From: Arenicola marina
Taxonomy: Eukaryota > Annelida > Polychaeta > Arenicolidae
DNA length: 64,000 bases
Direction: 5' to 3'
NCBI GenBank assembly: GCA_964019135.1
Contig: OZ025264.1
Location: 36,355,994 to 36,419,993, forward strand
Shown here: positions 1 to 11,675 of the stretch, piece by piece
How positions within the stretch are numbered: position 1 is the stretch's first letter
Layout of the letters: each line of letters begins with the position of its first letter
The notes under the pieces: model-generated
Told to the model about the DNA's origin: nothing
Seen by the model: the letters and a program-made list of their open reading frames with translations, nothing else
Database searches by the model: none
Translations under genes and position numbers: made by a program

Positions 1-1773
1 ACCGATGGTGAGGTGTTACCGATACAGCACCCGTCAATCATGAGACATACAGACCGATGGTGAGGTGTTACCGATACAGCACCCGTCAATCATGAGCCAT
101 ACAGACCGATGGTGAGGTGTTACCGATACAGCACCCGTCAATCATGAGACATACAGACCGATGGTGAGGTGTTACCGATACAGCACCCGTCACTCATGAG
201 ACATACAGACCGATGGTGAGGTGTTACCGATACAGCACCCGTCAATCATGAGACATACAGACCGATGGTGAGGTGTTACCGATACAGCACCCGTCAATCA
301 TGAGACATACAGACCGATGGTGAGGTGTTACCGATACAGCACCCGTCACTCATGAGACATACAGACCGATGGTGAGGTGTTACCGATACAGCACCCGTCA
401 ATCATGAGACATACAGACCGATGGTGAGGTGTTACCGATACAGCACCCGTCAATCATGAGACATACAGACCGATGGTGAGGTGTTACCGATACAGCACCC
501 GTCAATCATGAGACATACAGACCGATGGTGAGGTGTTACCGATACAGCACCCGTCACTCATGAGACATACAGACCGATGGTGAGGTGTTACCGATACAGC
601 ACCCGTCAATCATGAGACATACAGACCGATGGTGAGGTGTTACCGATACAGCACCCGTCACTCATGAGACATACAGACCGATGGTGAGGTGTTACCGATA
701 CAGCACCCGTCAATCATGAGACATACAGACCGATGGTGAGGTGTTACCGATACAGCACCCGTCACTCATGAGACATACAGACCGATGGTGAGGTGTTACC
801 GATACAGCACCCGTCAATCATGAGACATACAAACCGATGGTGAGGTGTTACCGATACAGCACCCGTCACTCATGAGACATACAGACCGATGGTGAGGTGT
901 TACCGATACAGCACCCGTCACTCATGAGACATACAGACCGATGGTGAGGTGTTACCGATACAGCACCCGTCAATCATGAGACATACAGACCGATGGTGAG
1001 GTGTTACCGATACAGCACCCGTCACTCATGAGACATACAGACCGATGGTGAGGTGTTACCGATACAGCACCCGTCAATCATGAGACATACAGACCGATGG
1101 TGAGGTGTTACCGATACAGCACCCGTCAATCATGAGACATACAGACCGATGGTGAGGTGTTACCGATACAGCACCCGTCAATCATGAGACATACAGACCG
1201 ATGGTGAGGTGTTACCGATACAGCACCCGTCACTCATGAGACATACAGACCGATGGTGAGGTGTTACCGATACAGCACCCGTCAATCATGAGACATACAG
1301 ACCGATGGTGAGGTGTTACCGATACAGCACCCGTCAATCATGAGACATACAGACCGATGGTGAGGTGTTACCGATACAGCACCCGTCAATCATGAGACAT
1401 ACAGACCGATGGTGAGGTGTTACCGATACAGCACCCGTCACTCATGAGACATACAGACCGATGGTGAGGTGTTACCGATACAGCACCCGTCAATCATGAG
1501 ACATACAGACCGATGGTGAGGTGTTACCGATACAGCACCCGTCACTCATGAGACATACAGACCGATGGTGAGGTGTTACCGATACAGCACCCGTCACTCA
1601 TGAGACATACAGACCGATGGTGAGGTGTTACCGATACAGCACCCGTCAATCATGAGACATACAGACCGATGGTGAGGTGTTACCGATACAGCACCCGTCA
1701 ATCATGAGACATACAGACCGATGGTGAGGTGTTACCGATACAGCACCCGTCAATCATGAGGTATACAGACCCA
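1..1773. repeat. 52-bp minisatellite, about 34 copies
   Basis: A near-perfect head-to-tail repeat with a 52-bp period fills the left edge and continues beyond the window. Each unit contains GATGGTGAGGTGTTACCGAT and a TCATGAGACATACAG stretch. The main variation is one base, CAATCATG versus CACTCATG, mixed irregularly along the array, which suggests recent unequal exchange or conversion. The array lies in the intron that follows the third recognised SLC5 exon on the minus strand. A degenerate edge copy reaches to within about 25 bp of that exon's splice donor. Confidence 0.97.
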
Positions 1774-1798
1774 CGGCGAGTGTACAGGGCTGACTCAC

Positions 1799-1903
1799 GT
1801 TGATTTCGTAGAGCGCGGTGCCGATGCCCGCGGCCGCCCCGCTGCCGGCCAGACCCACGAAGTGCAGACTGCCTACATTGCTTGCGAACAGCGACGCACC
1901 GAC
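1799..1903 (-). CDS. SLC5 gene, third recognised exon
   Basis: This exon has 35 codons and is phase 0 at both ends. The acceptor CTGCAG occupies 1904-1909 and the donor GTGAGT 1793-1798 (minus-strand reading). It encodes [12 protein letters not shown], then [20 protein letters not shown], the well-conserved second transmembrane segment of SLC5 proteins. Confidence 0.9.
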
Positions 1904-3359
1904 CTGCAGCAGTCAGGTCAAGACAGACGTTATCATAATTCTTAAAACGACGTGTCGTCAGTAATAATGAAGAGTGTACGGCATTGTGTCGGGCGGCGAG
2001 CAGCCAACATCTGACACATCCAATACCTAATCTAGTTCTCCAGTATTTACCACAATTTTTCTTGGAATTCAGTAAACAAATATAAAGGATGTTTATTTGC
2101 AAGCCAGTTTACATGGCGACGTGTACCTACCGGAACCCAGTGCATGTTACGGCCGGCCAGGAAGTAACCCCCAACACTGCCGCGATTCTGTCGGGAAGAC
2201 TGCCGAAAAAGACGCAAATGAAATGAACATGGTAAGGATCGAGCGATACTGTAAACGTTACTTTCGAGGAGTCTATAACTAACGATATTTCCAGTGCAAA
2301 TATGAAGCCCGTTAATGTCGTGTTGTAATGCCCGCAGGGCCATAGGGTGATGACGTCACACAGGCCGTTCGGCCCTCGTCACAGGGTGATGACGTCACAC
2401 AGGCCGTTTGACCCTCGTCACAGTGTGATGACGTCACACAGGCCGTTTGACCCTCGTCACAGGGTGATGACGTCACACAGGCCGTTTGAACCTCGTCATG
2501 GGGTGATGACGTCACACAGGCCGTTCCGCCCTCGTCACAGGGTGATGACGTCACACAGGCCGTTCGGCCCTCGTCACAGGGTGATGACGTCACACAGGCC
2601 GTTCGGCCCTCGTCACAGGGTGATGACGTCACACAGGCCGTTTGACCCTCGTCAGAGGGTGATGACGTCACACAGGCCGTTTGACCCTCGTCAGATGGGA
2701 TGGCATGCGTCATCCTGGTAGCAGCGCCTCCTGTGACATTTAGGGTCACACAAACCATGTCCATCCAGGTCGTATTACCACCCATCTACGACACGCTTGC
2801 CAGTCGTTATCATGTGAGCCAGTCACACCCAGTTGTCGTCCGTTCATGTTTACTCTCTATTTGTATTAGGTGCTTGGGGCTATATGTATTTATTATATAA
2901 CGGTAACCTCGTTAAATAATGATATAAAGGTGATATAAATATGGTTTATAGAAACAGTCCGTTAGCTAGATCCGTCATACAAGTTTGGCACACGCTGTCT
3001 GCACCGCGCTGCCGCATCCCTAGAGCACAACACGGGTATCCTACTCTAAAGTGGGTGGCTGCCAGGAAAACGCGAGTGAGGGAGGGAGGGTAATCACATA
3101 ACGGAAAGGCATTCAATGTATGACCTATATTGACATTTTTTGAAATACATACCCATAATCCGATGAAGAGAATGAGGACAAAATAGAGACAGATGATGGC
3201 GATGTCGGCGGGGACCAGCTTGGAGTTGCCCACGGTATCCGCCCTTAACGTCACGTGATCTCCGTCGCTGCTACGGGACAACGGGTTACCATGGTAACCA
3301 GAAGGAGAGATCCAATGAGACTTGGACTGGTGGTCGGGCAGCGCCCACCCTCTATCCAT
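1799..3359 (-). CDS. sodium/solute symporter (SLC5, SGLT-like), N-terminal exons, partial
   Basis: Three minus-strand exons encode the start of an SLC5-family Na+-coupled solute transporter, a plasma-membrane protein that usually moves sugars, vitamins or similar solutes. Order: first exon ending at 3153 ([16 protein letters not shown], first membrane helix), second exon 2131..2199 ([13 protein letters not shown], the hallmark GGYFLAGR motif), third exon 1799..1903 ([11 protein letters not shown] then [12 protein letters not shown], second membrane helix). All junctions are phase 0 with donors GTATGT, GTAGGT and GTGAGT, so the exons join without a break. The usual G in the SNxGSGHF motif is Leu here (GSLHF). 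The rest of the gene lies left of the window, past the 52-bp array. The family is secure; substrate and subfamily are not. The true start is unclear: ATG at 3359 is the only in-frame Met, and an upstream exon is possible. Confidence 0.88.
2131..2199 (-). CDS. SLC5 gene, second recognised exon
   Basis: This exon has 23 codons and is phase 0 at both ends. The acceptor TTTTTCGGCAG lies just above 2199 and the donor GTAGGT at 2125-2130. It encodes [20 protein letters not shown] followed by [11 protein letters not shown] is diagnostic of the family, and the sequence runs directly into VGASLFASN of the next exon. Confidence 0.9.
2345..2697. repeat. 39-bp minisatellite with nine perfect CRE sites
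   Basis: There are nine tandem 39-bp units (13 codons each, hence open frames on both strands). Every unit contains GATGACGTCACACAGGCC, which includes the palindrome TGACGTCA, the full cAMP-response element recognised by CREB/ATF bZIP factors. Units differ mainly in the GTTTGACCC / GTTCGGCCC segment, while the TGACGTCA core is identical in all nine. The array lies in the first intron of the SLC5 gene. Confidence 0.95.
3153..3359 (-). CDS. SLC5 gene, first recognised exon (5' end uncertain)
   Basis: The minus-strand frame ends at 3153 with donor GTATGT (3147-3152). Its last 30 or so codons, [19 protein letters not shown] then FIGLW, match the N-terminus and first helix of SLC5 transporters. 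The ATG at 3357-3359 would give a 69-residue N-terminal segment whose first 40 residues look unlike the family. An acceptor-like CCCGTAG near 3276 could instead begin an internal exon just before the [17 protein letters not shown] stretch. Confidence 0.75.
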
Positions 3360-4599
3360 GTCGCGTGGTCGCGTGTCCTGTTGGCTGTTTACTGTGGTAC
3401 CTACACACCCCGCGAACCACTTCTTCAGGTCCTGTGACTACCAAAGTTCTGGATCTTCTCTGAACAGCGGCATATAATGCATTGCTAGACCTATACTTGG
3501 ATCCAGAGTATTGTCTTTGTAAAGGACGGCGGCTCCATTGAGTGTGTCCCTGGACTCCGTTACCTAAGCGTGTGCTGATCGGTCGTGAACTCTGATCATT
3601 ATGTATCTATCTACTGTTTCGGCCTCGGGACATCAATTATGAAAGACACACAAGGCCAAAACAGGTTTGTTTCTGGCCAATAGTTGTTTGCGCTTTTTGT
3701 TAGTTTTCTATTTTGTTTGACCTGGGTTGCCTAATGTTAGCAGGAGAGGGCTGATGGCTTGGAAAGACTGGTGCACACAGCTATTGACATTTTCATACGC
3801 TCATATCATTTACGCCCAATCTATTTTATTATAAAATGCTGGCAAGAAGCAATAATAATACATGTTGTTGGGCCTTATACCTGCCCATAACACGGTACAG
3901 TCGGGTTATCGCGCTGATAGACTCTTGGCTAGGACCATGGATCAAGCACGAGCCTTATCGATGGGTCCAACGGCAAGCACCACCACATGTCCCACGGTCA
4001 CCCTCACTCCCCAAACCCCTGGACTGTTATATCATGACACGGCGAGTAACAAAGCTTTACGCCGGCCTATTCTTATATTAACACAGTTGTTATGTGATGC
4101 TTGATTAAGTCAAGGCTGCCCGGTGTTTTGTGGCCAATTGCTTTGTGTCCATTCGGATACCTGCGGTGCTGACATTGCCACCGTGAAGAGCTTGTCGTAC
4201 CCGCCAAGCCCGGTGCTCAGTATGGCTTCAACTCTTCACTCAGTGACGCCTGTCACTCCAGCCATCGTTCACGCTGTCTCGTATGTGGTTTGCCTCATGT
4301 ATAGCGAATGTCCGTATCAGTGAAGGCTAAAGATCCCGCCCAGTCATTCTGTGATGTGATGAGTCGTTGGTGGTATTTGGGAACATGGATCCTATCTATA
4401 TTAACCATGCCTATATAACGCATATATATTCTACATATAATATATACATATTCTGGAACCTAACAATCTTAACATCACACACGATGACAGCTGTGTGCGG
4501 TTGATGGACCGCCACTAAAGGAAGGTCAATCTGTACATTTTTAAGGGCACCTTACAGGGGCGGAATCAGACTTTAGAGGGTGGGGAGTCTCGCATTTCG
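3360..4599. other. gene-free stretch upstream of the SLC5 exons
   Basis: This is 5' flank or an upstream intron of the minus-strand SLC5 gene. No convincing coding exon, RNA gene or transposon end was seen. A short AT-rich tract with repeated TATATA steps lies near 4400-4450. Any promoter of the SLC5 gene could lie here, but none can be assigned. Confidence 0.5.
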
Positions 4600-5215
4600 C
4601 GATTACAGGGCATACTACAGGGCGATTACAGGGCATACTACAGGGGCGATTACAGGGCATACTACAGGGGCGATTACAGGGCATACTACAGGGGCGATTA
4701 CAGGGCATACTACCGGGGCGATTACAGGGCATACTACAGGGGCGATTACAGGGCATATTACCGGGGCGATTACAGGGCATACTACAGGGGCGATTACAGG
4801 GCATACTACAGGGGCGATTACAGGGCATACTACAGGGGCGATTACAGGGCATACTACAGGGGCGATTACAGGGTATACTACAGAGGCGATTACAGGGCAT
4901 ACTACAGGGGCGATTACAGGGCATACTACAGGGGCGATTACAGGGCATACTACAGGGGCAATTACAGGGCATACTACCGGGGCGATTACAGGGCATACTA
5001 CAGGGGCGATTACAGGGCATACTACAGGGGCGATTACAGGGCATACTACAGGGGCGATTACAGGGCATACTACAGGGGCGATTACAGGGCATACTACAGG
5101 GGCGATTACAGGGCATACTACAGGGCGATTACAGGGCATACTACAGGGGCGATTACAGGGCATACTACAGGGGCGATAAACGATTACAGGGCATACTACA
5201 GGGGCGATTCCAGAC
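4600..5215. repeat. 24-bp minisatellite, about 25 copies
   Basis: Tandem 24-bp units contain GCGATTACAGGGCATACTAC followed by AGGG. Because 24 is a multiple of three, frames stay open on both strands (AITGHTTG repeats and its antisense), which produces spurious proteins of about 190 residues. A few units lack one or more G residues, and one near 5177 carries a short insertion. Confidence 0.96.
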
Positions 5216-6600
5216 TTTAGGGGGTGAGGGGGCAGGGGCGGAACTAAGAATTTGCCAACGGGGGGTTCCTCTCTGAAAACTTCCGACCGGGGGTGTGGGG
5301 TGTGCTCTCTGAAAAACTTGCGACCGGGGGGGGGGCTGCTCGGAGAAGCCGACTTTAACAGTGTATGTTAAGGTTCCCGGGAGGGGGGGGGTGCAACCCC
5401 CGTAACCCTCCCCCCTCCCCTCTAGGGGCTTGAATTTCGAGCTTCCAGTGCATAGGCGGCGGAAGCGAGAGGGTGGGGGGGGGCACTGGTCCTTCTCCAG
5501 CATTAGGTTGCTGCTCGTAAACAGCGATAGGCTGCTTTATTCTCGGGGGCTAAACCTGTCGGTGGGGGGGGGGGGCTTCTGCGGCTTGACCAGGAGGTGG
5601 GGGGCTATATCCGCAGTAGAGGGGGTCTGACGTCTTTTACTGGTCGCAATCATGTTGATTGAAACTCGTTGATCAATCACATTTCAACTACAATTGACTA
5701 CCAAAGAATGACGTGTCTTACATCGAAGAACTGGTTGAGTTAATGACGACGATTATGGCCTCATTTTCTGGTTGAATTCTCGTCAAGTTATTCGCCAATT
5801 ACTTATTAATTCATTACTCAAATACGTACGTCTGACTTCCGAATACTCGTCTTCACGACTTCGATTGACCACGTCTTTATGACGTCAATAATCACCGTTT
5901 TTCAACGTCGGCTTTAAGGCATCGAATATATTACGTCCTTGAAACGTCGAATAATGACGTATTGATGACGTGGAGTAATCATGTGTTTAAGACGTGAAAT
6001 GGTGAAAAAATCATTCAATATAGCATGGTATGTCATGATATATCATGATTTGTCATAATATCATATATCATGCTATATCATAGTATAGACCTGCTATACA
6101 AGTAATAGTAATTTCATGAGTATTGCAGTAATACACTATGTCTTCCTAAGTACAATATAGTAGTGGCTAATATTAAGTATTGCTATGAACACTAGTCATT
6201 ATGGTTGCAGAAGATGTGTGACTATGAAATGAAATGAAAAGCCCGTTCACGAAGAACGTGAATACCGCCCCCCCGCCCCCTTCCCCCGCCACCACCACAA
6301 TATATACGTGGTTTCTAGGCCGTCGTTTTTGCTGATGAAATACTCATACATATGTTTAGCAGATCTCCACGGAACCGTCCACGAAAGTCAGTGGCGAAAC
6401 CCTTATGAAAATATGCCGTGATATACCAAGTATGGCAAGGAATACAGTCACAGTGGTAAGTAGTATGATGTACCATGGTATATCATGAGAAACTATGATA
6501 TACAATGGCTCCGATATACCGTGGTGTTGCTATGATAATATCTCCGCCATTACGTTTAATTTAGTTGTGCATATCAAACAACAATTGCTCGCCATTCTAT
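5216..6600. other. G-rich tract, then AT-rich gene-free sequence
   Basis: From about 5220 to 5630 the plus strand holds many G-runs of 5-10 bases at short spacing, a G-quadruplex-prone, simple-sequence-like region with no supported gene. From 5640 to 6000 the motif ACGTC / GACGT recurs at irregular spacing, perhaps an old decayed tandem repeat. From 6000 to 6530 there are repeated ATATCATG / CATGATAT steps. No gene is supported. Confidence 0.55.
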
Positions 6601-6607
6601 GACGGGC

Positions 6608-8266
6608 TGTGATTGCCCCTGCACGCGTGTAGTTTGTCTGATCGCCCCTGCACGGGTGTAGTTTGTCTGATTGCCCCTGCACGCGTGTAGTTTGTCTGAT
6701 CGCCCCTGCACGCGTGTAGTTTGTCTGATCGCCCCTACACGCGTGTGGTTTGTCTGATTGCCCCTGCACGCGTGTAGTTTGTCTGATCACCCCTGCACGC
6801 GTGTAGTTTGTCTGATTGCCCCTGCACGCGTGTAGTTTGTCTGATCGCCCCTGCACGCGTGTAGTTTGTCTTATTGCCCCTGCACGCGTGTAGTTTGTCA
6901 GATCACCCCAGCACGCGTGTGGTTTGTCTGATCGCCCCTGCACGCCTGTGATTTGTCTGATCGCCCCCGCACGCGTGTAGTTTGTCTGATCGCCCCTGCA
7001 CGCGTGTGGTTTGTTGGATCGCCCTTGCACGCGTGTAGTTTGTCGGATCGCCCCTACACGCGGGTGGTTTGTCTCATCGCCCCTGCACGCGTGTAGTTTG
7101 TCTGATCGCCCCTGCACGCGTGTAGTTTGTCTGATCGCTCCTACACGCGTGTAGTTTGTCTGATCGCCCCTGCACGGGTGTAGTTTGTCTGATCGCCCCT
7201 ACACGCGTGTAGTTTGTCTGATCGCCCCTGCACGCGTGTGGTATGTCTGATCGCCCCTGCACGCATGTAGTTTGTCTGATCGCCCCTGCACGCGTGTAGT
7301 TTGTCTGATCGCCCCTGCACGCGCGTGGTTTGTTGGATCGCCCTTGCACGCGTGTAGTTTGTCGGATCGCCCCTACACGCGGGTGGTTTGTCTGATCGCC
7401 CTGCACGCGTGTAGTTTGTCTGATCGCCCCTGCACGGGTGTAGTTTGTCGGATCGCCCCTACACGCGTGTAGTTTGTCTGATCGCCCCTGCACGCGTGTA
7501 GTTTGTCTGATCGCCCCTGCACGCGTGTAGCTTGTCTGATCGCCCCTACACGCGTGTGGTTTGTCGGATCGCCCCTACACGCGTGTGGTTTGTCTGATTG
7601 CCCCCGCACGCTTGTAGTTTGTCGGATCGCCCCTACACGCGTGTAGTTTGTCTGATCGCCCCTGCACGCGTGTAGTTTGTCTGATCGCCCCTACACGCGT
7701 GTGGTTTGTTGGATCGCCCCTGCACGCGTGCAGTTTGTCTGATCGCCCCTGCACGCGTGTAGTTTGTCTGATCGCCCCTACACGCGTGTGGTTTGTTGGA
7801 TCGCCCCTGCACGCGTGTAGTTTGTCTGATCGCCCCTGCACGCGTGTAGTTTGTCTGATCGCCCCTACACGCGTGTAGTTTGTCTGATCGCCCCTGCACG
7901 CGTGTAGTTTGTCTGATTGCCCCTGCACGCGTGTAGTTTGTCTGATCGCCCCTGCACGCGTGTAGTTTGTCTGATCGCCCCTGCACGCGTGTAGTTTGTC
8001 TGATCGCCCCTACACGCGTGTGGTTTGTTGGATCGCCCTTGCACGCGTGTGGTTTGTCTGATTGCCCCCGCACGCTTGTAGTTTGTCGGATCGCCCCTGC
8101 ACGCGGGTGGTTTGTCTCATCGCCCCTGCACGCGTGTAGTTTGTCTGATCGCCCCTACATGCGTGTGGTTTGTCTGATCGCCCCTGCACGCGTGTAGTTT
8201 GTCTGATCGCCCCTACACGCGTGTGGTTTGTCTGATCGCCCCTGCACGCGTGTAGTTTGTCTGATA
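6608..8266. repeat. 29-bp minisatellite, about 57 copies
   Basis: A 29-bp unit (TGATCGCCCCTGCACGCGTG then TAGTTTGTC) is repeated head to tail. Variants alternate TGCACG/TACACG, GTAG/GTGG and TCTG/TCGG/TTGG. The period is not a multiple of three, so any open frame cycles through all three readings of the unit (an 87-base, 29-residue peptide period). Such frames are artefacts. Confidence 0.96.
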
Positions 8267-8805
8267 TGCTGATCGGTCTCTTAGTTGTATAAAGTTAGTT
8301 CAATAAGAAACAATGATTTTGTCCTAATTGGCGTTCACTGTCTTAAAACAGGCACTGGAGTGTTGTTTTTTATGGAATATTCTGATTGAATAATATAAGG
8401 ATATGATGAGTCCCGGCAGTATCACCATATATGAATATATTTATTGAGGTAAAAATAACGCTAGAATATTATAATAATTGTGTAATGGCAAAATCTTGTA
8501 CATGCAATATAGGGACCTGTAGCACGACGTAACATTTCTACAACTCGACCTATTTCTACACTGCTTATAATGTAATATCAGGGATGTATTATCTCCTTGG
8601 TGGCACCGTAGATTTTTTATATAGGTATTATGCACCTATAAGTATAACACTATTATTCTCACTCATGTCTGATGCAAGTGATTTCAGCTTCATATCCTCC
8701 ATCCGAGTGTAATTCCTTTAATTCTGAAGTGGACAGCAACGTTACAAGTAACCCACAATGCAGTGAGATGTGCAGAGTGCCATAGCCCGCGTAGTCCGCG
8801 AACCC
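8267..8805. other. gene-free spacer between two minisatellites
   Basis: AT-rich unique sequence with short frames only. No exon, RNA gene or transposon terminus was recognised. Confidence 0.5.
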
Positions 8806-10947
8806 GAGCGTCATGCAGTGGCCAGTGCGACACCACGAGCGTCATGCAGTGGCCAGTGCGACACCCCGAGCGTCATGCAGTGGCCAGTGCGACACCCCGA
8901 GCGTCATGCAGTGGCCAGTGCGACACCACGAGCGTCATGCAGTGGCCAGTGCGACACCCCAAGCGTCATGCAGTGGCCAGTGCGACACCACGAGCGTCAT
9001 GCAGTGGCCAGTGCGACACCCCGAGCGTCATGCAGTGGCCAGTGCGACACCCCGAGCGTCATGCAGTGGCCAGTGCGACACCACGAGCGTCATGCAGTGG
9101 CCAGTGCGACACCCCGAGCGTCATGCAGTGGCCAGTGCGACACCACGAGCGTCATGCAGTGGCCAGTGCGACACCACGAGCGTCATGCAGTGGCAAGTGC
9201 GACACCCCGAGCGTCATTCAGTGGCCAGTGCGACACCCCAAGCGTCATGCAGTGGCCAGTGCGACACCCCAAGCGTCATGCAGTGGCCAGTGCGACACCC
9301 CGAGCGTCATGCAGTGGCAAGTGCGACACCCCGAGCGTCATTCAGTGGCCAGTGCGACACCCCAAGCGTCATGCAGTGGCCAGTGCGACACCCCAAGCGT
9401 CATGCAGTGGCCAGTGCGACACCCCGAGCGTCATGCAGTGGCCAGTGCGACACCCCGAGCGTCATGCAGTGGCCAGTGCGACACCCCGAGCGTCATGCAG
9501 TGGCCAGTGCGACACCACGAGCGTCATGCAGTGGCCAGTGCGACACCCCGAGCGTCATGCAGTGGCCAGTGCGACACCACGAGCGTCATGCAGTGGCCAG
9601 TGCGACACCACGAGCGTCATGCAGTGGCAAGTGCGACACCCCGAGCGTCATTCAGTGGCCAGTGCGACACCCCAAGCGTCATGCAGTGGCCAGTGCGACA
9701 CCCCGAGCGTCATGCAGTGGCCAGTGCGACACCCCGAGCGTCATGCAGTGGCCAGTGCGACACCCCGAGCGTCATGCAGTGGCCAGTGCGACACCCCGAG
9801 CGTCAGGCAGTGGCCAGTGCGACACCCCGAGCGTCATGCAGTGGCCAGTGCGACACCCCGAGCGTCATGCAGTGGCCAGTGCGACACCCCAAGCGTCATG
9901 CCATGGCCAGTGCGACACCCCAAGCGTCATGCAGTGGCCAGTGCGACACCCCGAGCGTCATGCAGTGGCCAGTGCGACACCACGAGCGTCATGCAGTGGC
10001 CAGTGCGACACCCCGAGCGTCATGCAGTAGCCAGTGCGACACCCCAAGCGTCATGCAGTGGCCAGTGCGACACCCCGAGCGTCATGCAGTGGCCAGTGCG
10101 ACACTCCAAGCGTCATGCCATGGCCAGTGCGACACCCCGAGCGTCATGCAGTGGCCAGTGCGACACCCCGAGCGTCATGCAGTGGCCAGTGCGACACCCC
10201 GAGCGTCATGCAGTGGCCAGTGCGACACCCCGAGCGTCATGCAGTGGCCAGTGCGACACCCCAAGCGTCATGCAGTGGCCAGTGCGACATCCCGAGCGTC
10301 ATGCAGTGGCCAGGACGACACCCCGAGCGTCATGCAGTGGCCAGTGCGACACCCCGAGCGTCATGCAGTGGCCAGTGCGACACCCAGAGCGTCATGCAGT
10401 GGCCAGGGCGACACCACGAGCGTCATGCAGTGGCCAGTGCGACACCCCGAGCGTCATGCAGTGGCCAGTGCGACACCACGAGCGTCATGCAGTGGCCACT
10501 GCGACACCACGAGCGTCATGCAGTGGCCAGTGCGACACCACGAGCGTCATGCAGTGGCCACTGCGACACCCCGAGCGTCATGCAGTGGCCAGTGCGACAC
10601 CACGAGCGTCATGCAGTGGCCAATGCGACACCACGAGCGTCATGCAGTGGCCAGGGGGACACCACGAGCGTCATGCAGTGGCCAATGCGACACCACGAGC
10701 GTCATGCAGTGGCCAATGCGACACCCCGAGCGTCATGCAGTGGCCAGTGCGACACCACGAGCGTCATGCAGTGGCCACTGCGACACCCCGAGCGTCATGC
10801 AGTGGCCAGTGCGACACCACGAGCGTCATGCAGTGGCCAATGCGACACCACGAGCGTCATGCAGTGGCCAGGGGGACACCACGAGCGTCATGCAGTGGCC
10901 AATGCGACACCACGAGCGTCATGCAGTGGCCAATGCGACACCACGAG
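8806..10947. repeat. 31-bp minisatellite, about 69 copies
   Basis: The 31-bp unit contains GAGCGTCATGCAGTGGCCAG followed by TGCGACACCCC. It has no stop in any plus-strand frame, and 31 is not a multiple of three, so all three plus frames are open across almost the whole array with the same 31-residue cycle. Third-segment variants (CCCGAG, CACGAG, CCCAAG, CAATGCG, CAGGGGG) cluster along the array; the 3' end is richer in CACGAG and CAATGCG forms. Confidence 0.96.
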
Positions 10948-11675
10948 GCAGATTGCGCTGCCGCGTAACGGATATATCGGTTCTAAATTGTACTGCGCAT
11001 GCGTGACGTTTAGAGCTATTTCGGAAAGGCGAGCGGAGTTCTAAGGCATGTGTATACTTATAAGGTTATATTCACGAATATTGCTTATGAATATGAAAAG
11101 TATGTGTTTGTAAATACTATATGCACGTATGAAACACTAGACAAGGTCCCGTTCTGCAGTGGCCGTAGATGTATAATGCCACCAATTGGTAGTGAAATGG
11201 ACGCCCCGGGGGGTGGGGGTGGGGGGGGGGGCACCATTGTACAAATTTGGTGGGGGGGTTCCGCGGGTCTCTTGATGCCTGAGAGCGGATCATTTGTGAT
11301 GAAAAATATACCCCTATAGAGCGGATATGTTAAAACTTGCGACTTGCGACGGGGGGCGGGGGGCTCTGAAAATGTGTGTTCATAGACCGGGTTGCCGCGG
11401 ATTTTGGCGGTAAGACATCCCGACCGAGCAGATTTCGGCGGTGAAAAGGGCGAGGGCTTAACAATGGTCTACTGCTCATGCAAGCTGTGCAGACCATGAC
11501 TTATGTAGGTAGAGACATATGTAAGATGCTAAATACAGAGGTAAAAAAACTCCAACAAACAACACTAGCAAACAAGTGTTTAAAAAACGCAAAGCGGAAA
11601 AGTTTGGATTGTCAACAGCGAGGTCCAGTGTAAAGGGGTAATCAAAAGGGATAGTCCATTACAAGCTCAAGGTCG
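10948..11675. other. gene-free spacer with G-runs
   Basis: Unique sequence with G-runs at about 11206-11260 and 11350-11370 that resemble the G-rich tract at 5.2-5.6 kb. No gene is supported. Confidence 0.5.

Noticed and set aside
1..1773. CRISPR-like array
   Set aside because: The repeats are continuous head-to-tail copies with no unique spacers, in an animal gene context. The same applies to the arrays at 6.6, 8.8, 33 and 60 kb.
4541..5179. Repeat proteins MPCNRPCS / AITGHTTG
   Set aside because: Both are translations of the 24-bp array with no unique flanking domain, start context or splice sites.
8763..11044. Long plus-strand open frames in all three frames (up to 747 codons)
   Set aside because: All three frames read the same 31-bp minisatellite with the same 31-residue cycle. 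Stop-free units create open frames without any selection for protein.
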